From positions 77,778 to 90,092 of the forward strand of contig MU631561.1 in the NCBI GenBank assembly GCA_026770615.1: a stretch of 12,315 nucleotides of DNA, given 5' to 3'. Both the position numbers and the translations under genes were made by a program. The notes below the pieces were generated by a model that worked only from the letters and a program-made list of their open reading frames with translations, ran no database searches and was not told the origin of the DNA. This document shows, piece after piece, positions 1-7,500 of this stretch; positions within the stretch are counted from its first letter, which is position 1; the number at the start of each line of letters is the position of its first letter. This DNA is from Pavlovales sp. CCMP2436. Taxonomy: Eukaryota > Haptophyta > Pavlovophyceae > Pavlovales.

Positions 1-27
1 CCCCCCCCTCCCCCTTCCCCGTCACAG
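1..27 (+). promoter_or_regulatory. 3' splice site of an intron (C-rich polypyrimidine tract plus AG)
   Basis: The window opens inside a pyrimidine run made almost only of C, followed by GTCACAG. The AG at 26-27 is immediately followed by sequence that reads as the middle of a rhodanese domain, with the glycine codon split (one base from the previous exon, GC from this one), so the intron would be phase 1. Seen: the tract, the AG and the start of conserved coding. Inferred: that it is used as an acceptor. Confidence 0.6.
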
Positions 28-233
28 GCGCGCTCTCCATTCCGCTAGATGACATGGTGTCGGGGAGTGCGCCCGTGCCTTCCGGGCCACTGCTGCTCGT
101 GTGCAGCAAAGGCCCAAAGAGTCTCGTCGCGCTCGACTACCTTCTCGGGGACGTCGGGGTCGATGGCGTCTGGGTTGTCGACGGCGGCACCACTGCGTGG
201 GACACCGAGGGACTGCCGGTCGAGAGTGTGTAA
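28..233 (+). CDS. Rhodanese-like domain protein, terminal exon (3' part only)
   Basis: About 68 codons ending in TAA (231-233). The translation has the C-terminal half of a rhodanese (sulfurtransferase) domain in order: a GALSIPL segment corresponding to the family's 'GAxNIP' strand, then LLLVCSKGPKSL containing the active-site loop with its cysteine (the persulfide-carrying residue in active family members), then VWVVDGGTTAW and GLPVE matching the conserved 'GG..aW...glPv' ending. The upstream half of the domain must lie in an exon outside the window. The loop CSKGPKS is close to, but not identical with, the common CxxGxR form, so sulfur-transferase activity is likely but not assured; some rhodanese domains only bind or regulate. 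The stop codon lies within TGTAA (229-233); TGTAA is a polyadenylation signal in green algae, but here it may be chance. The exon is GC-rich, unlike the AT-rich sequence after the stop. A long antisense open frame across it is a shadow. Confidence 0.8.
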
Positions 234-720
234 ATATCTATAAAAAGTCCGGTCCCGTTCGCTCAGGTAAAACTGGGACCAGCTCCCGAGCCTCCGGATA
301 CCGTCCTCTCCGCTAAGACTGATCAGACACACGACTGTCGACGAAACTCGACTTGCGTGCTGATCAACCTCTGCTTCATCTCGCTCGTCTCGAAGAGTGT
401 CGGTGCAGCCTGAGTCTTCTGCGATGGACCGTCTTACAGTACTTATACACGTCATATTACGAGCCTGGGTGCCCGGCGCCCCTGATGGAGCTGTGTCAGC
501 ACACGTCCCAAATCCAACACAGTTAACTAGTATCAACTCTCATCTGCATCCGATGCATATTCATATTTTTATAATTGTCACACAATCCAGCATCGGGCAA
601 CGGACAGAGAGTCAGACTCAAAGAGATGAATCCACTCAAGCCTACAGCGAGCATAGTTTTCAAATACGGAGTAATTCAGAGCTCGGGGATCTTTCCCCAC
701 TCAGCTGTCCCCACTTGCAG

Positions 721-761
721 GCTGGGGGAGAGGGCGGGGGGCGGGGGGGGAGGGGGGGGTG
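721..761. repeat. G-rich low-complexity tract
   Basis: Runs of up to eight G separated by single A or C. On the minus strand it is a C-rich pyrimidine tract ending CCCCCAG, which resembles the acceptor at the window start, so it could precede a minus-strand exon. On the plus strand it has G-quadruplex potential. No function is shown. Confidence 0.5.
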
Positions 762-774
762 ACCGAAGCCATAG

Positions 775-798
775 CCGCCTGATATAATTAACAGGCGG
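775..798. other. Small perfect hairpin
   Basis: CCGCCTG (775-781) pairs perfectly with CAGGCGG (792-798) across an AT-rich 10-base loop. It could be a folded RNA element or the remains of a palindromic insertion. Function unknown. Confidence 0.4.
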
Positions 799-870
799 GT
801 AGACGTAGACTCACGGTAGAGTCGAAGCCCGTAGGCATGCGCGCGAGACTCCACGCACTGACCTGCCTTT

Positions 871-917
871 CATGTCGGGCCCGAACGCCTTGCCTTCGGA
901 CTGCAAGTCAGGAGACG
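871..917 (+). repeat. Dispersed short repeat with CTGCAAGT core
   Basis: This stretch resembles 4772-4807: both read CATG, then a GCCCG/ACGCCTT block, then CGG(A/G)CTGCAAGT and a GGRGACG end, with one 5-base indel. The same core occurs on the minus strand at 707-720 (CTGCAAGTGGGGAC), and a shorter relative lies at 12217-12227. It is probably part of a repeat family. No coding function is apparent. Confidence 0.4.
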
Positions 918-1085
918 TAGATGTAAAACTTTGAATGATCTGTCCTACACTTTTTGTCGCCTACCCTTGTCTATTTTGATTTTATCTATTAATACTTGGT
1001 CAAATAGATTGCATCATTTTAATTTTAAAGCTCTGGATGGTTGCAGGAGAAGCTGTTTGCGTCGTGCCATTTGGAAGTTCTCTGA

Positions 1086-1535
1086 TGCAAATATTATGCG
1101 GACCTCGGGTCGGAATTTCTCATTGACATCTGTCCTGAGTTGCGTAAATACACTGGACGATGGGATACATTGGCACATTGCAAAATGGGGAACACACTGC
1201 TATGCGCCCAAAAGCCTCCGCTGAGTTCCCTGTTAACTGCCCAAGATGCCAACCTCAGTGACCTATCACCTGCGGAGCAAGCCATCCTAGAAGGGAAACC
1301 TGTGCCAGGCCTGGAAAATGGCCAAGAACTAAAGAATCTATTCACTACAGAGACAAAAGCAATGCTAAAAGGGCTGCATAAGCATATTCGAGACGAAGTA
1401 AGGGACATTCTCTTACTTGTCCTTAAATCCAAACTCAAGGGCCCCCTCAGATACCGGTATGTCATCAGATATACTTACGCCTTCCTGAAGGCACGCCACT
1501 CAATAACAAAACAGTTTATGTTTGCCGACTTTTAA
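1086..1535 (+). pseudogene. Unidentified reading frame upstream of RNase H, probably retroelement-derived
   Basis: A frame open from just after a TGA at 1083-1085 to TAA at 1533-1535, about 149 codons, with no ATG near its beginning; the first useful ATG is about 34 codons in (codon at 1185). The residue mix looks coding: an LIDICPELRKY segment, a DLSPAEQAILEGKPVPG segment, then a helical charged stretch with many K, L and R. The family was not recognised, and no reverse transcriptase motif was found. It overlaps the RNase H frame by about 14 bases in another frame, which fits a frameshift or a deletion joint near 1520-1550. It may be part of the same polyprotein, or an unrelated fragment next to it. 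Confidence 0.4.
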
Positions 1536-2142
1536 TACGCCGCGAAAAATACAGGTGGTAGTAGACGGATCTCACAAGGTGCTTGAAGATGGCACACACG
1601 TGGCATCAGGAGCATGTGCCTACATGGTTACCAATCAAGACTCACAGCCACCAACTGAAGAGGTGCACATCGTCTACTGCACCTTCAACGGGGAGCAGGA
1701 CGTAGTCAACGGGGAAATTAGCGGATTGTCCCTCGCTCTACAATGGCTTGGAAACGAATTGGAACTACAGATCGGCTGGGACCATCTGAATGGGGTCAAG
1801 AAAGCCCACTACCAAATTCCGAACACCGGCTGCCGCGGAAGACCGCACGGCATGACCGCTGAGAGCTCTCACGCCTATAACCAAAACCCACACATGACAA
1901 CAGCACTGGCACTTATTGAGCAGGCCATAGGCAGCAACCACACCCGCAAAATTGAGCACAAATCGGCACATGGCCTGGACCAGGAAATAGAAGAGCAGCA
2001 CGTCAGCATTGAGCCCACATGGCGCGAATCGACCCACACGTATGTGCTAGACGGTCAAACCATAGGTAGGATTAGGCAGATAACGGGAGGAATGGACCCA
2101 CATATGGATGACCTCGTGATGCTCAATGCCTTAGCCGATTGA
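1522..2142 (+). pseudogene. Type I RNase H domain of a retroelement polyprotein (broken)
   Basis: RNase H would degrade the RNA strand of RNA-DNA hybrids during reverse transcription. Four candidate catalytic carboxylates appear in the expected order: Asp at residue 15 (VVVDGS), Glu at 65 (VNGEISGL), Asp at 87 (IGWDHLNGV) and a final Asp at 206 (LNALAD), with a KSAHG segment before the last, like the 'KxHxG' stretch of the family. The spacing between residues 87 and 206 is longer than in a minimal RNase H. No real start is visible; the domain begins near 1543 and the apparent ATG is only a frame entry. It ends at TGA (2140-2142), but the same frame continues into retroelement-like sequence downstream, so this stop is probably a mutation (CGA would give Arg). 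Codon composition is near 50% GC and quite different from the GC-rich HNH gene further on. Confidence 0.7.
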
Positions 2143-3225
2143 AGAGCCAAGCAGATCACTGTACACGGTAAAACAGACGGCCAACACCTCCAAAAATCAG
2201 CCCTCACCCCATGAAAATACATGGTTACGACTTCAGATGGGGACATCCAAAGAGCGGATGAGTCTTACCTCCGCAAAGCGGTGGCAGCACGCGTTAGGAG
2301 ACAGCTGGTTGAGGAACTCATGGCCAACAAACCTGGAAAGTATAGCATTAAAGGGAACACAGCCGCATTCTGAGAACGTGAATCGGAATACATGCTTTCC
2401 TATCCTACATGGCTTGAGAAATTCCTACGCTTTATGCTTACGTGCATATCCGGGGCGGTACGATACAACGCGGAAATCGCAGCAGAGTACCCGGAACTTC
2501 TACTATACGCGGCTAATATTGGAGGAAAGCTCTAACGCATGAACACAAAATGCCCCCTGTGCGTTGCAGCGGGGGTACGACGACCAGGAGATGACACCAA
2601 GAATCATCTATTCCGGGAATGCCCCCAGACACAAGCCGAACGAGTGTCACTCAAACAGGCGATCGAGGCAGCAGTGGACGAAGCCACAGACAGCAACATC
2701 TCACGAGGTGGAGCCCGTGCCGTTGCAACCGCAGTCATGGCAAGACTAAATACCTACGCAGGGCAGATAGACCAGGAGGTACAAATTACCATAGATAAAG
2801 ACAGAGAAAACTCCGCCCAAGGCAGCTTGAAGGATGACCAAGGCCAACCCTTGCAGATAAAGCACGGACTGATCCAGAAAGAGGTGATATCGAGCAGCTA
2901 CAGAGTGCACAACAGACGCATGGCGGTCCTAGATAGAATGCAGGTGGAGGTAGGAGACCAACCTACTGCCCACCACGGCCTGCATTTTTTCAGACTAGCC
3001 ATCAATGACTACAATGACTGTAAAGAAAATCTTAAAGAAAGGAATCTAAGTCACCCAGATAATTTCAGGCCGCACTCCGCACCCCCAGGGTGCCGGGACC
3101 AGCGGTCTCAATGGAGTATCACAGGGGGCACCAAATACAAGGACAACCCACCCACCCAAGGCAGCGGGCTCACGCGCAGCAGGAAGAAAGGCCACAAGGA
3201 ATCCACAAACCCCAACAGAGGGTGA
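2143..3225 (+). pseudogene. Retroelement polyprotein segment with CCHC zinc finger (broken)
   Basis: This continues in the same frame as the RNase H domain, with in-frame stops at 2212-2214 (TGA), 2371-2373 (TGA) and 2533-2535 (TAA). Around 2395-2530 it reads a helical, leucine-rich stretch containing FLRFMLTCISGAVRYNAEI, the sort of segment that sits between RNase H and the finger in LINE proteins. The finger follows: Cys codons at 2551 and 2560, His at 2605 and Cys at 2620, a Cx2C-x14-Hx4C pattern with CPLC and HLFREC, as in the zf-RVT type. Beyond it the frame stays open to 3225 and is hydrophilic and unrecognised. No restriction-like endonuclease motif was seen after the finger. The frame changes somewhere in 3100-3223, where a Pro/Thr/Arg-rich linker continues in the next frame towards the protease. 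Confidence 0.65.
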
Positions 3226-3908
3226 GGAGGATGGTGCTGGATTCAGGATTGGACCTACCCTGATAACCAATCCGGCCGGTGCTTTCACAGCGCTACTGGC
3301 AACGCTAAGACTAAGCCCCGTAGGCGTAGCAGGCCATGGAAACTGCCTTCCCTACGCGGTGCTAAGAAGCGCAGGGTGAGCGGTGAACTGGGAGGCAGCC
3401 ATAACACTACACACAGCGGCAGTCAATCATGCGCTTCTACTCACGCCGGATGTCCAAGAGGAACTGTTGCTGCGTAGATCTAAGGATCACCCAAGTGACC
3501 CGATGGGAAGCAACCTTAACCACAACCCGCGCAATAATATGTGGCCAGTAGAAGCGCAAGCAAGGTACGGACAGCCTTTCTTCGAGGATGGACAGGCCGC
3601 ATGGATGCATGACAACATGCTCCACGACATTGCCACGAGCATTGGAATGGACGTGGTACTCCTCAAACGCTTGGACAATGGACAAGTCGCGGAATTTATC
3701 GCAGTATACCATGCTGACCTTGCCCCGCCAGTAAATCCCTCTATACAGCATTGCTGCATGGACGGCCGGCCCGACGGTCAGGAAAACACTGTCCGAGCTG
3801 GTCACGGCATCGCGTAGCGGAGGCAGGAGGGTGTGTGTGATATCCTGTAATGCAAGCAAGACCCACTTTGAAGCGACATGCGAAATACCAGTCCAAGGGA
3901 CATAATAA
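3224..3908 (+). pseudogene. OTU-like cysteine protease domain (split by stop and frameshift)
   Basis: OTU proteases cleave isopeptide bonds of ubiquitin in host proteins; in retroelements their role is unproven (polyprotein processing or host interaction are possibilities). The candidate nucleophile is the Cys codon at 3344-3346 in AGHGNCLPYAV, matching the family's DGNCLF motif but with His in place of Asp. A TGA at 3377-3379 interrupts, then the same frame runs on with a GQAAWMHDNMLHDIA helix and MDVVLLKRL strand like the OTU middle section. Near 3740-3795 the frame shifts, and the next frame carries RRVCVISCNASKTHFEATC, whose His (3864-3866) in an HFEA context fits the catalytic His of OTU enzymes. 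Cys and His are about 173 codons apart, a plausible OTU spacing. The frame ends in a double stop, TAATAA (3903-3908), probably the original end of the polyprotein. Assignment rests on motif order, not on alignment. Confidence 0.6.
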
Positions 3909-3941
3909 GTAGGGAGTACAATTGAAAAAATTGTAAGGCAA

Positions 3942-4150
3942 GAGATGTGGGTGTGGGGCGGGGGGGGTTGCGGCGGCGGCGGCGGCGGCGGCGGCGGCAG
4001 CGGCAGCGGCGTGGAAGTCTCGGCAGGTAAGGAGGCCGAGGCGGCGACGGCGGCGACGGCGGCGGCGGCGGTGACGGCGGCAGCGGCGGCGGCGGTGGCG
4101 GCGGCGGCAATGGAGGCTGTGGAGGCGACGGCGACGGAGACGGAGTGTGG
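3942..4150 (+). repeat. GGC/GAC-rich trinucleotide tract
   Basis: Nearly pure (GGC)n at 3970-4010, then degenerate GGC, GAC, GCA and GTG triplets up to about 4150. It follows the double stop of the retroelement frame, so it is likely a 3' UTR expansion. Every frame is open through the repeat, which explains the long Ala-, Gly- or Pro-rich open frames on both strands. Strong G-quadruplex or hairpin potential is expected. Confidence 0.75.
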
Positions 4151-4188
4151 CTTCAGATGAGAACGTGGGCGCGGTCGGCAATTCAAGG

Positions 4189-4312
4189 GTTTTCTTTTTG
4201 TCAGTGGTGGGCCTTCAGCGCCTAGCTGAAGGTACCTGCTGGCACAACGGATTCACTCGCGAGAGTGACGTCGTTATGAACCGACGGCGTTGAGAGACGC
4301 AGGCGGAATAAA
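4189..4312 (+). repeat. Repeat A: inverted partner of repeat B, probable retroelement 3' end
   Basis: This reads CTTTTTGTCAGTGGTGGGCC, then TTCAGCGC, GGTACCTGC, GGATTCACTCGC and GAGTGACGTCGTTATGAACC, and finishes GCGGAATAAA. The reverse complement of 7746-7870 has the same blocks in the same order, with scattered substitutions and small indels. Weaker similarity (CGGCAAYT) extends a little upstream, while similarity stops abruptly after GCGGAATAAA, so that is the better-defined edge. It may be a 3' UTR end, or one arm of a large inverted-repeat element. Confidence 0.7.
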
Positions 4313-4402
4313 GCACGCAGCAGGCAATGGGCGACGCAGCGCTCAGACCAGCACAACATTCAGAACAGTTAGACGCCAGCTTGAATCCCTATCATAAATA
4401 TA

Positions 4403-4895
4403 AATATCACAGTGCCAGGCGTTTACCAAAATGTCTGGCAAACGGCCAACAAACGGTTTGGCAATCTGGCAAACAAACCCGGCAAACGTGTTCGTTTGTC
4501 AGCCCTGTCGACCTCACCCCCCATCCGTTTGTTTGTTAGTTTGTTTGCCAGATTTCGGTGGCTTCATACTAACTAAATTTAAATATAGCTATTTTTATCA
4601 TGTAAAAAATCAAGTAAAAGCAGCGGAAAAGCTGCTTCATCGCTTTTTTTCGCTGGTTTGGCTCTTTGGCGAGGTTGACCGCTAGTTTGCCTGTTTGTTT
4701 GCCAGACTACTGTACGCCGGCCCCAGACAAATGAACGAGTTCAGGTGTTACAAACTCAGGCTCCGCGGCCTCATGCCCGTACGCCTTCGGGCTGCAAGTG
4801 GGGGACGATAAAAGAACTATTATTAAAAAGCGGCTGATATACGAGTTCGTTTTTTTTTCGGCTCTGATAAACGCCTGGCACTTGATTAATATCAC
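4403..4895. mobile_element. hAT-like MITE with nested inverted repeats and 8-bp target duplication
   Basis: The outer inverted repeat AGTGCCAGGCGTTTA (4411-4425) matches TAAACGCCTGGCACT (4868-4882) perfectly over 15 bases. The left arm is directly preceded by AATATCAC (4403-4410) and the same 8 bases follow the right end at 4888-4895, as expected for an 8-bp duplication; five extra bases (4883-4887) separate the right arm from it. An inner pair, TCTGGCAAACAAAC (4465-4478), matches its reverse complement at 4693-4706 and again at 4539-4552, so the left part also folds back on itself. There is no transposase coding. The size (about 480 bp), C-A-G-type ends and 8-bp duplication fit a non-autonomous hAT element mobilised in trans. 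The inside contains copy 2 of the CTGCAAGT repeat (4772-4807). Confidence 0.6.
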
Positions 4896-5109
4896 ACCGC
4901 AACGGGCCGGTTGGTCATTCTACAGACAGACACCTATCGATTAATAAGTGCGTTGCATTGGTGAGTTTGTAAAACGGGTCCGGGGTCGTACTTGTGCTTG
5001 GAAACCTTAGAGGGTTTTCGCACCGAATAAAGCACGATATTTCGTGTGTCAAACGTTAAGCAGAGTGACATCGGGCTATGTGTTGTAATTTTATATGTTT
5101 CGCGTAGAG
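4896..5109. other. Intergenic stretch, nothing recognised
   Basis: No coding signal or known element was seen. The 12-mer GAATAAAGCACG at 5025-5036 also occurs at the end of repeat A (4307-4318), with no similarity around it. Confidence 0.4.
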
Positions 5110-5281
5110 CGCTCTCGCCCAGCGCGCTCTCGCCCAGCGCTGTCTCGCCCAGCGCGCTCTCGCGCAGTGCGCTCTCGCGCAGCGCGCTCTCGAGCAGCGC
5201 GCTCTCGCACAGCGCGCTCTCGCACAGCGCACTCTCGCGCAGCGCGCTCTCGCACAGCGCACCTCTCGCCCAGCGCGCTCG
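5110..5281 (+). repeat. 15-bp minisatellite, 11 copies plus a partial copy
   Basis: The unit is CGCTCTCGCNCAGCG with a variable tenth base (C, G or A). Copies lie at 5110, 5125, 5140, 5155, 5170, 5185, 5200, 5215, 5230, 5245 and 5260 (the last has 16 bases), then CGCTCG. Each copy differs from the consensus by no more than two or three bases. Because 15 is a multiple of three and the unit lacks stops, five overlapping frames on both strands stay open (for example Ser-Ala-Leu-Ser-Pro repeats). These open frames are a by-product, not evidence of a gene. Confidence 0.9.
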
Positions 5282-5609
5282 TAAAGGAGATGGCAAGGAC
5301 TTGGACGCGTTCGGCAACTACGCGATAAATATTATTACCGCGACCCCCTGTAGTCTTATTAAAATTGTCCAAGTGATTTAAGAATGTATTTCGTCTGCTG
5401 GCGATTACGTAATATATTCATGGCCTCGCTCGGAGCAAAAGGCATATTGTTGAGAAATACTCGGATCAAAGGACCTTTGCAGAGCACACGGATACCGTGA
5501 GTGCAGAAATCCAACAACTCAGGTCGCAAAACTAGAACGGGGCCTAGAGTTCCCAGCCCTATACTTTAGTTGGAAGAATTTCCAGCCCGGGCCTACTGCC
5601 TAGTACTGC
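5282..5609. other. Intergenic stretch, nothing recognised
   Basis: No coding signal. The end contains a direct repeat TACTGCCTAG at 5594-5603 and 5604-5613, just after the possible stop codon of the tentative minus-strand exon. Confidence 0.4.
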
Positions 5610-5900
5610 CTAGAGCACGTTGGGATCGTAGCACTGGAAAGTGAAGACCATGGTGAGGTTGCCTATCAAGCCGGTCATACCCATGTGCTGGTAGTGACAT
5701 TCGACGTCCTGTTTGTGTTATTATAAAAACCAGTATAGCTTTACGTCTTAGAATTGTAGTGGTACAAGCAGGGACAGGGGCAGGGGGGGGGGCGGGGGCC
5801 GAGGAAGGGGGGGGGGTTGAGGGGGTTGTTGTCTGAACGTACCTTCATCGAGGATGTGGCCGACGTTGTAGGGAACGTGCAGTGTCATATTGGGCATGTG
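5610..5900 (-). CDS. Possible two-exon 3' end of a minus-strand gene (weak)
   Basis: On the minus strand a first segment (about 5900 down to 5843) reads NAGHMPNMTLHVPYNVGH and stops at GATGAAG followed by GTACGT, a good 5' splice site (5842-5837). A 134-bp span then ends ACAAACAG (AG at 5710-5709), and the second segment (5708-5610) reads 32 codons rich in His, Met and aromatic residues, ending in TAG. The protein family is not recognised. The main objection is that joining at these two sites is out of frame: the donor leaves phase 1, while the open frame of the second segment needs phase 0. Either the gene is broken, another site is used, or this is chance. The intron would contain a C-rich tract (minus strand of 5768-5828). 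Confidence 0.22.
5768..5828. repeat. G-rich low-complexity tract
   Basis: G runs of up to ten bases, interrupted by short AA, GA or C; on the minus strand this is a long C/T tract. It is similar in style to 721-761 and to the C-rich tract at the window start. It could be a polypyrimidine tract of a minus-strand intron. Confidence 0.6.
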
Positions 5901-6243
5901 GCCGGCGTTACAAGCCAAGCGCAGCGAACGGCGCCTGTTAGGCGTGCTCGACCGTGGCCCTTTTGCGCAGGAGCGACGTGATAATGGGCATTTTCCAATT
6001 TTGTTTGTTTGAGATTAAACGTGATTAAACGTGATTAAGCCAGTAGGTTGTTCTGGGTGTCAGTTAAAAAAGGTGTATTGTCTGGACATTTTGACCTAAT
6101 TATTGGTATAAAATTAAAATGACGTGCGCTAATGCGTAGCTCGCCTAACCACCGGGGGCGGTAATCTCCAACCCCTGGTCTAGTCCCAGGCGGCGGGGTG
6201 ACTCAATAATCCTCCACTTCTCTTAATAAGACTCTCTCCTCAT
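5901..6243. other. Intergenic stretch, nothing firm
   Basis: It contains a short tandem GATTAAACGT (about 6012-6033) and a GC-rich patch (6126-6200). The latter has faint tRNA-like A- and B-box resemblance but does not fold as a tRNA by eye. No coding frame is convincing. Confidence 0.4.
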
Positions 6244-7500
6244 CTAAGGTGGTTGCGGTTGTTGGCCTGGGGTAAGTGGTTTGGTTCCTCTGTCATGTGA
6301 ACCGATGTTGTTGTGTATCACGCGGATGGGCGTGGGTCTGAGGTCTGTTTGTCTGGGTGTGTTTATCAGTGTGACTAGTGAATGTTGTCGGAGCCTGCGT
6401 GACCCTAGTCTTGGTGCTGCTGGTCGCGCCCATTGGACGCTTAAAAGTTGATTTGGTAGTGGATGGGCTGGCTGAGGTAGGTTGGGGTCTGGGCCTGCCA
6501 TATGAATAAATAAGGTTGGGGTCACGTCTATTCCCACTTGCTTGTGAGTGGCTATTGCTATGTCGATCTGTGGGATGGTTGCTATGCTGTAGAACATGTT
6601 CTTGTTGTGTATTAAACCGCCTTCCTTTACCTGGTATGCCATCTACCACATGGGAGCGGTGCTGTTGCCACAGGGGTCTGTTGGGTCTTCGTCGGGCCGT
6701 CTGAGGTCCAAGTGGTTCTGGACGTTTTCGGGTAGCGCCCCGGCGTGGGCTATGGCTCGTTCGCGGAGGTTCGGTGCTGCTTATTTGTGACTTGCATCGT
6801 TGCTGTCGATTCTCATGGCTGCGCAGAGGAAAGAGTTTACGTCACCCACAACGTCCATGTCCATGAGGTTCACGGTAGCATATAGTTTTTTGATTTCCCA
6901 GGCTCTCGCTGGTGTCCATTAGATGATTATCTTGGGTTTTCCATGGCGGCCCTTTTGAGCGCGTGGGTGTTTCGAGGGGTTGCTAATGGTTACTGTGCTG
7001 CTTACGTCTCCATCTCCTGTTGGGTTGCTGGGTACAGGGGTTCGCGGGCAATAAGAACGACGCTTTTTGAGGCTGAGGCTGAGTTTCTTAGCAAATTCCA
7101 TACAAACAATTGTTAAATTTTGGTTCAGTTACTATTGAAGCGCAAAAAACGAGGCTCAGTTTCTTAACACGACGGTTTCTTATTGCCCGCGATCCCCTAT
7201 ATGCCTGTATCTTTTTTTGTGCGAGGTCGTTTGGGGGGGTTTGGGAGATTGGATTTACGCCTGGGCAGCCCGTCTGGCTTTCTTTTGTTTTTGTTGGGTG
7301 TATGTGTATTGTTGTTGGCGGCCATTTAGGGTGACTGCGAACGCGTCGACATTGTGGGTGCTTGCCAAGTTCTTACTCTGCGGTGACTGGGTTGTTGGTC
7401 TGATAGGGTCGATTTCCGTGTCCTCTGGGTCATCAGGGTCGTCTGTGGGCTCATCGCCCTCAATGAGCTTGGTTCTTTCGGGGTATATATATATAGCGGC
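6244..7500 (-). pseudogene. Broken minus-strand reading frame, probably transposon-derived
   Basis: A single minus-strand frame can be followed for about 419 codons from just below a TGA at 7503-7501 to TAG at 6246-6244. Stops interrupt it at 7257 (TAA), 6921 (TAA), 6783 (TAA) and 6645 (TAG), plus several inside the palindromic element 7036-7198. Between the stops it looks coding: an acidic start (EGDEPTDDPDDPEDTEIDP), a Gln/Lys/Arg-rich stretch, a segment with AWEIKKLYATVNLMDMDVV, another with LPENVQNHLDLRRPDEDP, then NKNMFYSIATIPQIDIAIA and a Pro/Thr-rich tail. The family is not recognised. The acidic and Pro/Gln-rich make-up and position beside retroelement pieces suggest an N-terminal (ORF1-like) region of a retroelement; whether it is the same family as 1086-4312 cannot be told. 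The plus-strand open frame at 7217-7744 over it is a shadow. Confidence 0.5.
7036..7198. mobile_element. 163-bp inverted-repeat (MITE-like) element
   Basis: AGGGG-T-TCGCGGGCAATAAGAA at 7036-7057 matches the reverse complement of 7177-7198 with one mismatch in 22. Inside, GAGGCTGAGTTTCTTAGCA and GAGGCTCAGTTTCTTAACA occur as an imperfect direct repeat. It sits inside the minus-strand reading frame, whose frame is the same on both sides, while the element itself contains stops in that frame. A TA dinucleotide lies next to each end (7033-7034 and 7198-7199 or 7200-7201), so a TA target duplication is possible but ambiguous. No coding capacity. Confidence 0.5.

Larger units (their letters stand above)
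234..870. other. Non-coding stretch after the rhodanese gene
   Basis: No frame here resembles a protein. The first part, starting TAAATATCTATAAAAA, is probably the 3' UTR of the rhodanese gene. It contains a G-rich run (721-761) and a small perfect hairpin (775-798), listed separately. Short open frames are present but look random. Confidence 0.5.
1086..4312 (+). mobile_element. Decayed non-LTR-type retroelement with RNase H, CCHC finger and OTU-like protease
   Basis: Coding debris in one direction carries, in order, an unidentified frame (1086-1535), RNase H (1522-2142), a leucine-rich tail with a CCHC finger (2215-3225) and an OTU-like cysteine protease (3224-3908). A GGC-rich stretch and a 3' segment ending GCGGAATAAA follow. 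RNase H followed by a Cx2C...Hx4C finger is typical of LINE polyproteins. Combining RNase H with a cysteine protease is known from the Dualen/RandI elements of Chlamydomonas. No YxDD reverse transcriptase, AP endonuclease or PDxK-type nuclease was recognised, so either the copy is internally deleted or the first frame belongs to something else. At least five in-frame stops and three frame changes show it is dead. The 5' limit is only where a readable frame begins. The 3' limit is where similarity to the second copy (repeat B) stops. No target-site duplication was identified. Confidence 0.6.

Noticed and set aside
45..536. 163-codon minus-strand open frame
   Set aside because: It overlaps the rhodanese exon in antisense, shows no domain and has a random-looking composition.
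2539..3225. Restriction-like endonuclease after the CCHC finger
   Set aside because: The finger fits, but no PD...(D/E)xK-like residues could be placed in the following sequence.
3437..4186. 249-codon minus-strand open frame rich in Ala and Pro
   Set aside because: It is produced by the GGC trinucleotide tract and the antisense of the protease domain.
5110..5281. CRISPR-like array
   Set aside because: The repeats are directly adjacent 15-mers with no spacers: a minisatellite.
6126..6200. tRNA gene or tRNA-derived SINE
   Set aside because: TAGCTC and GGTCTAGTCCC resemble A- and B-box pieces, but no cloverleaf could be drawn by eye.
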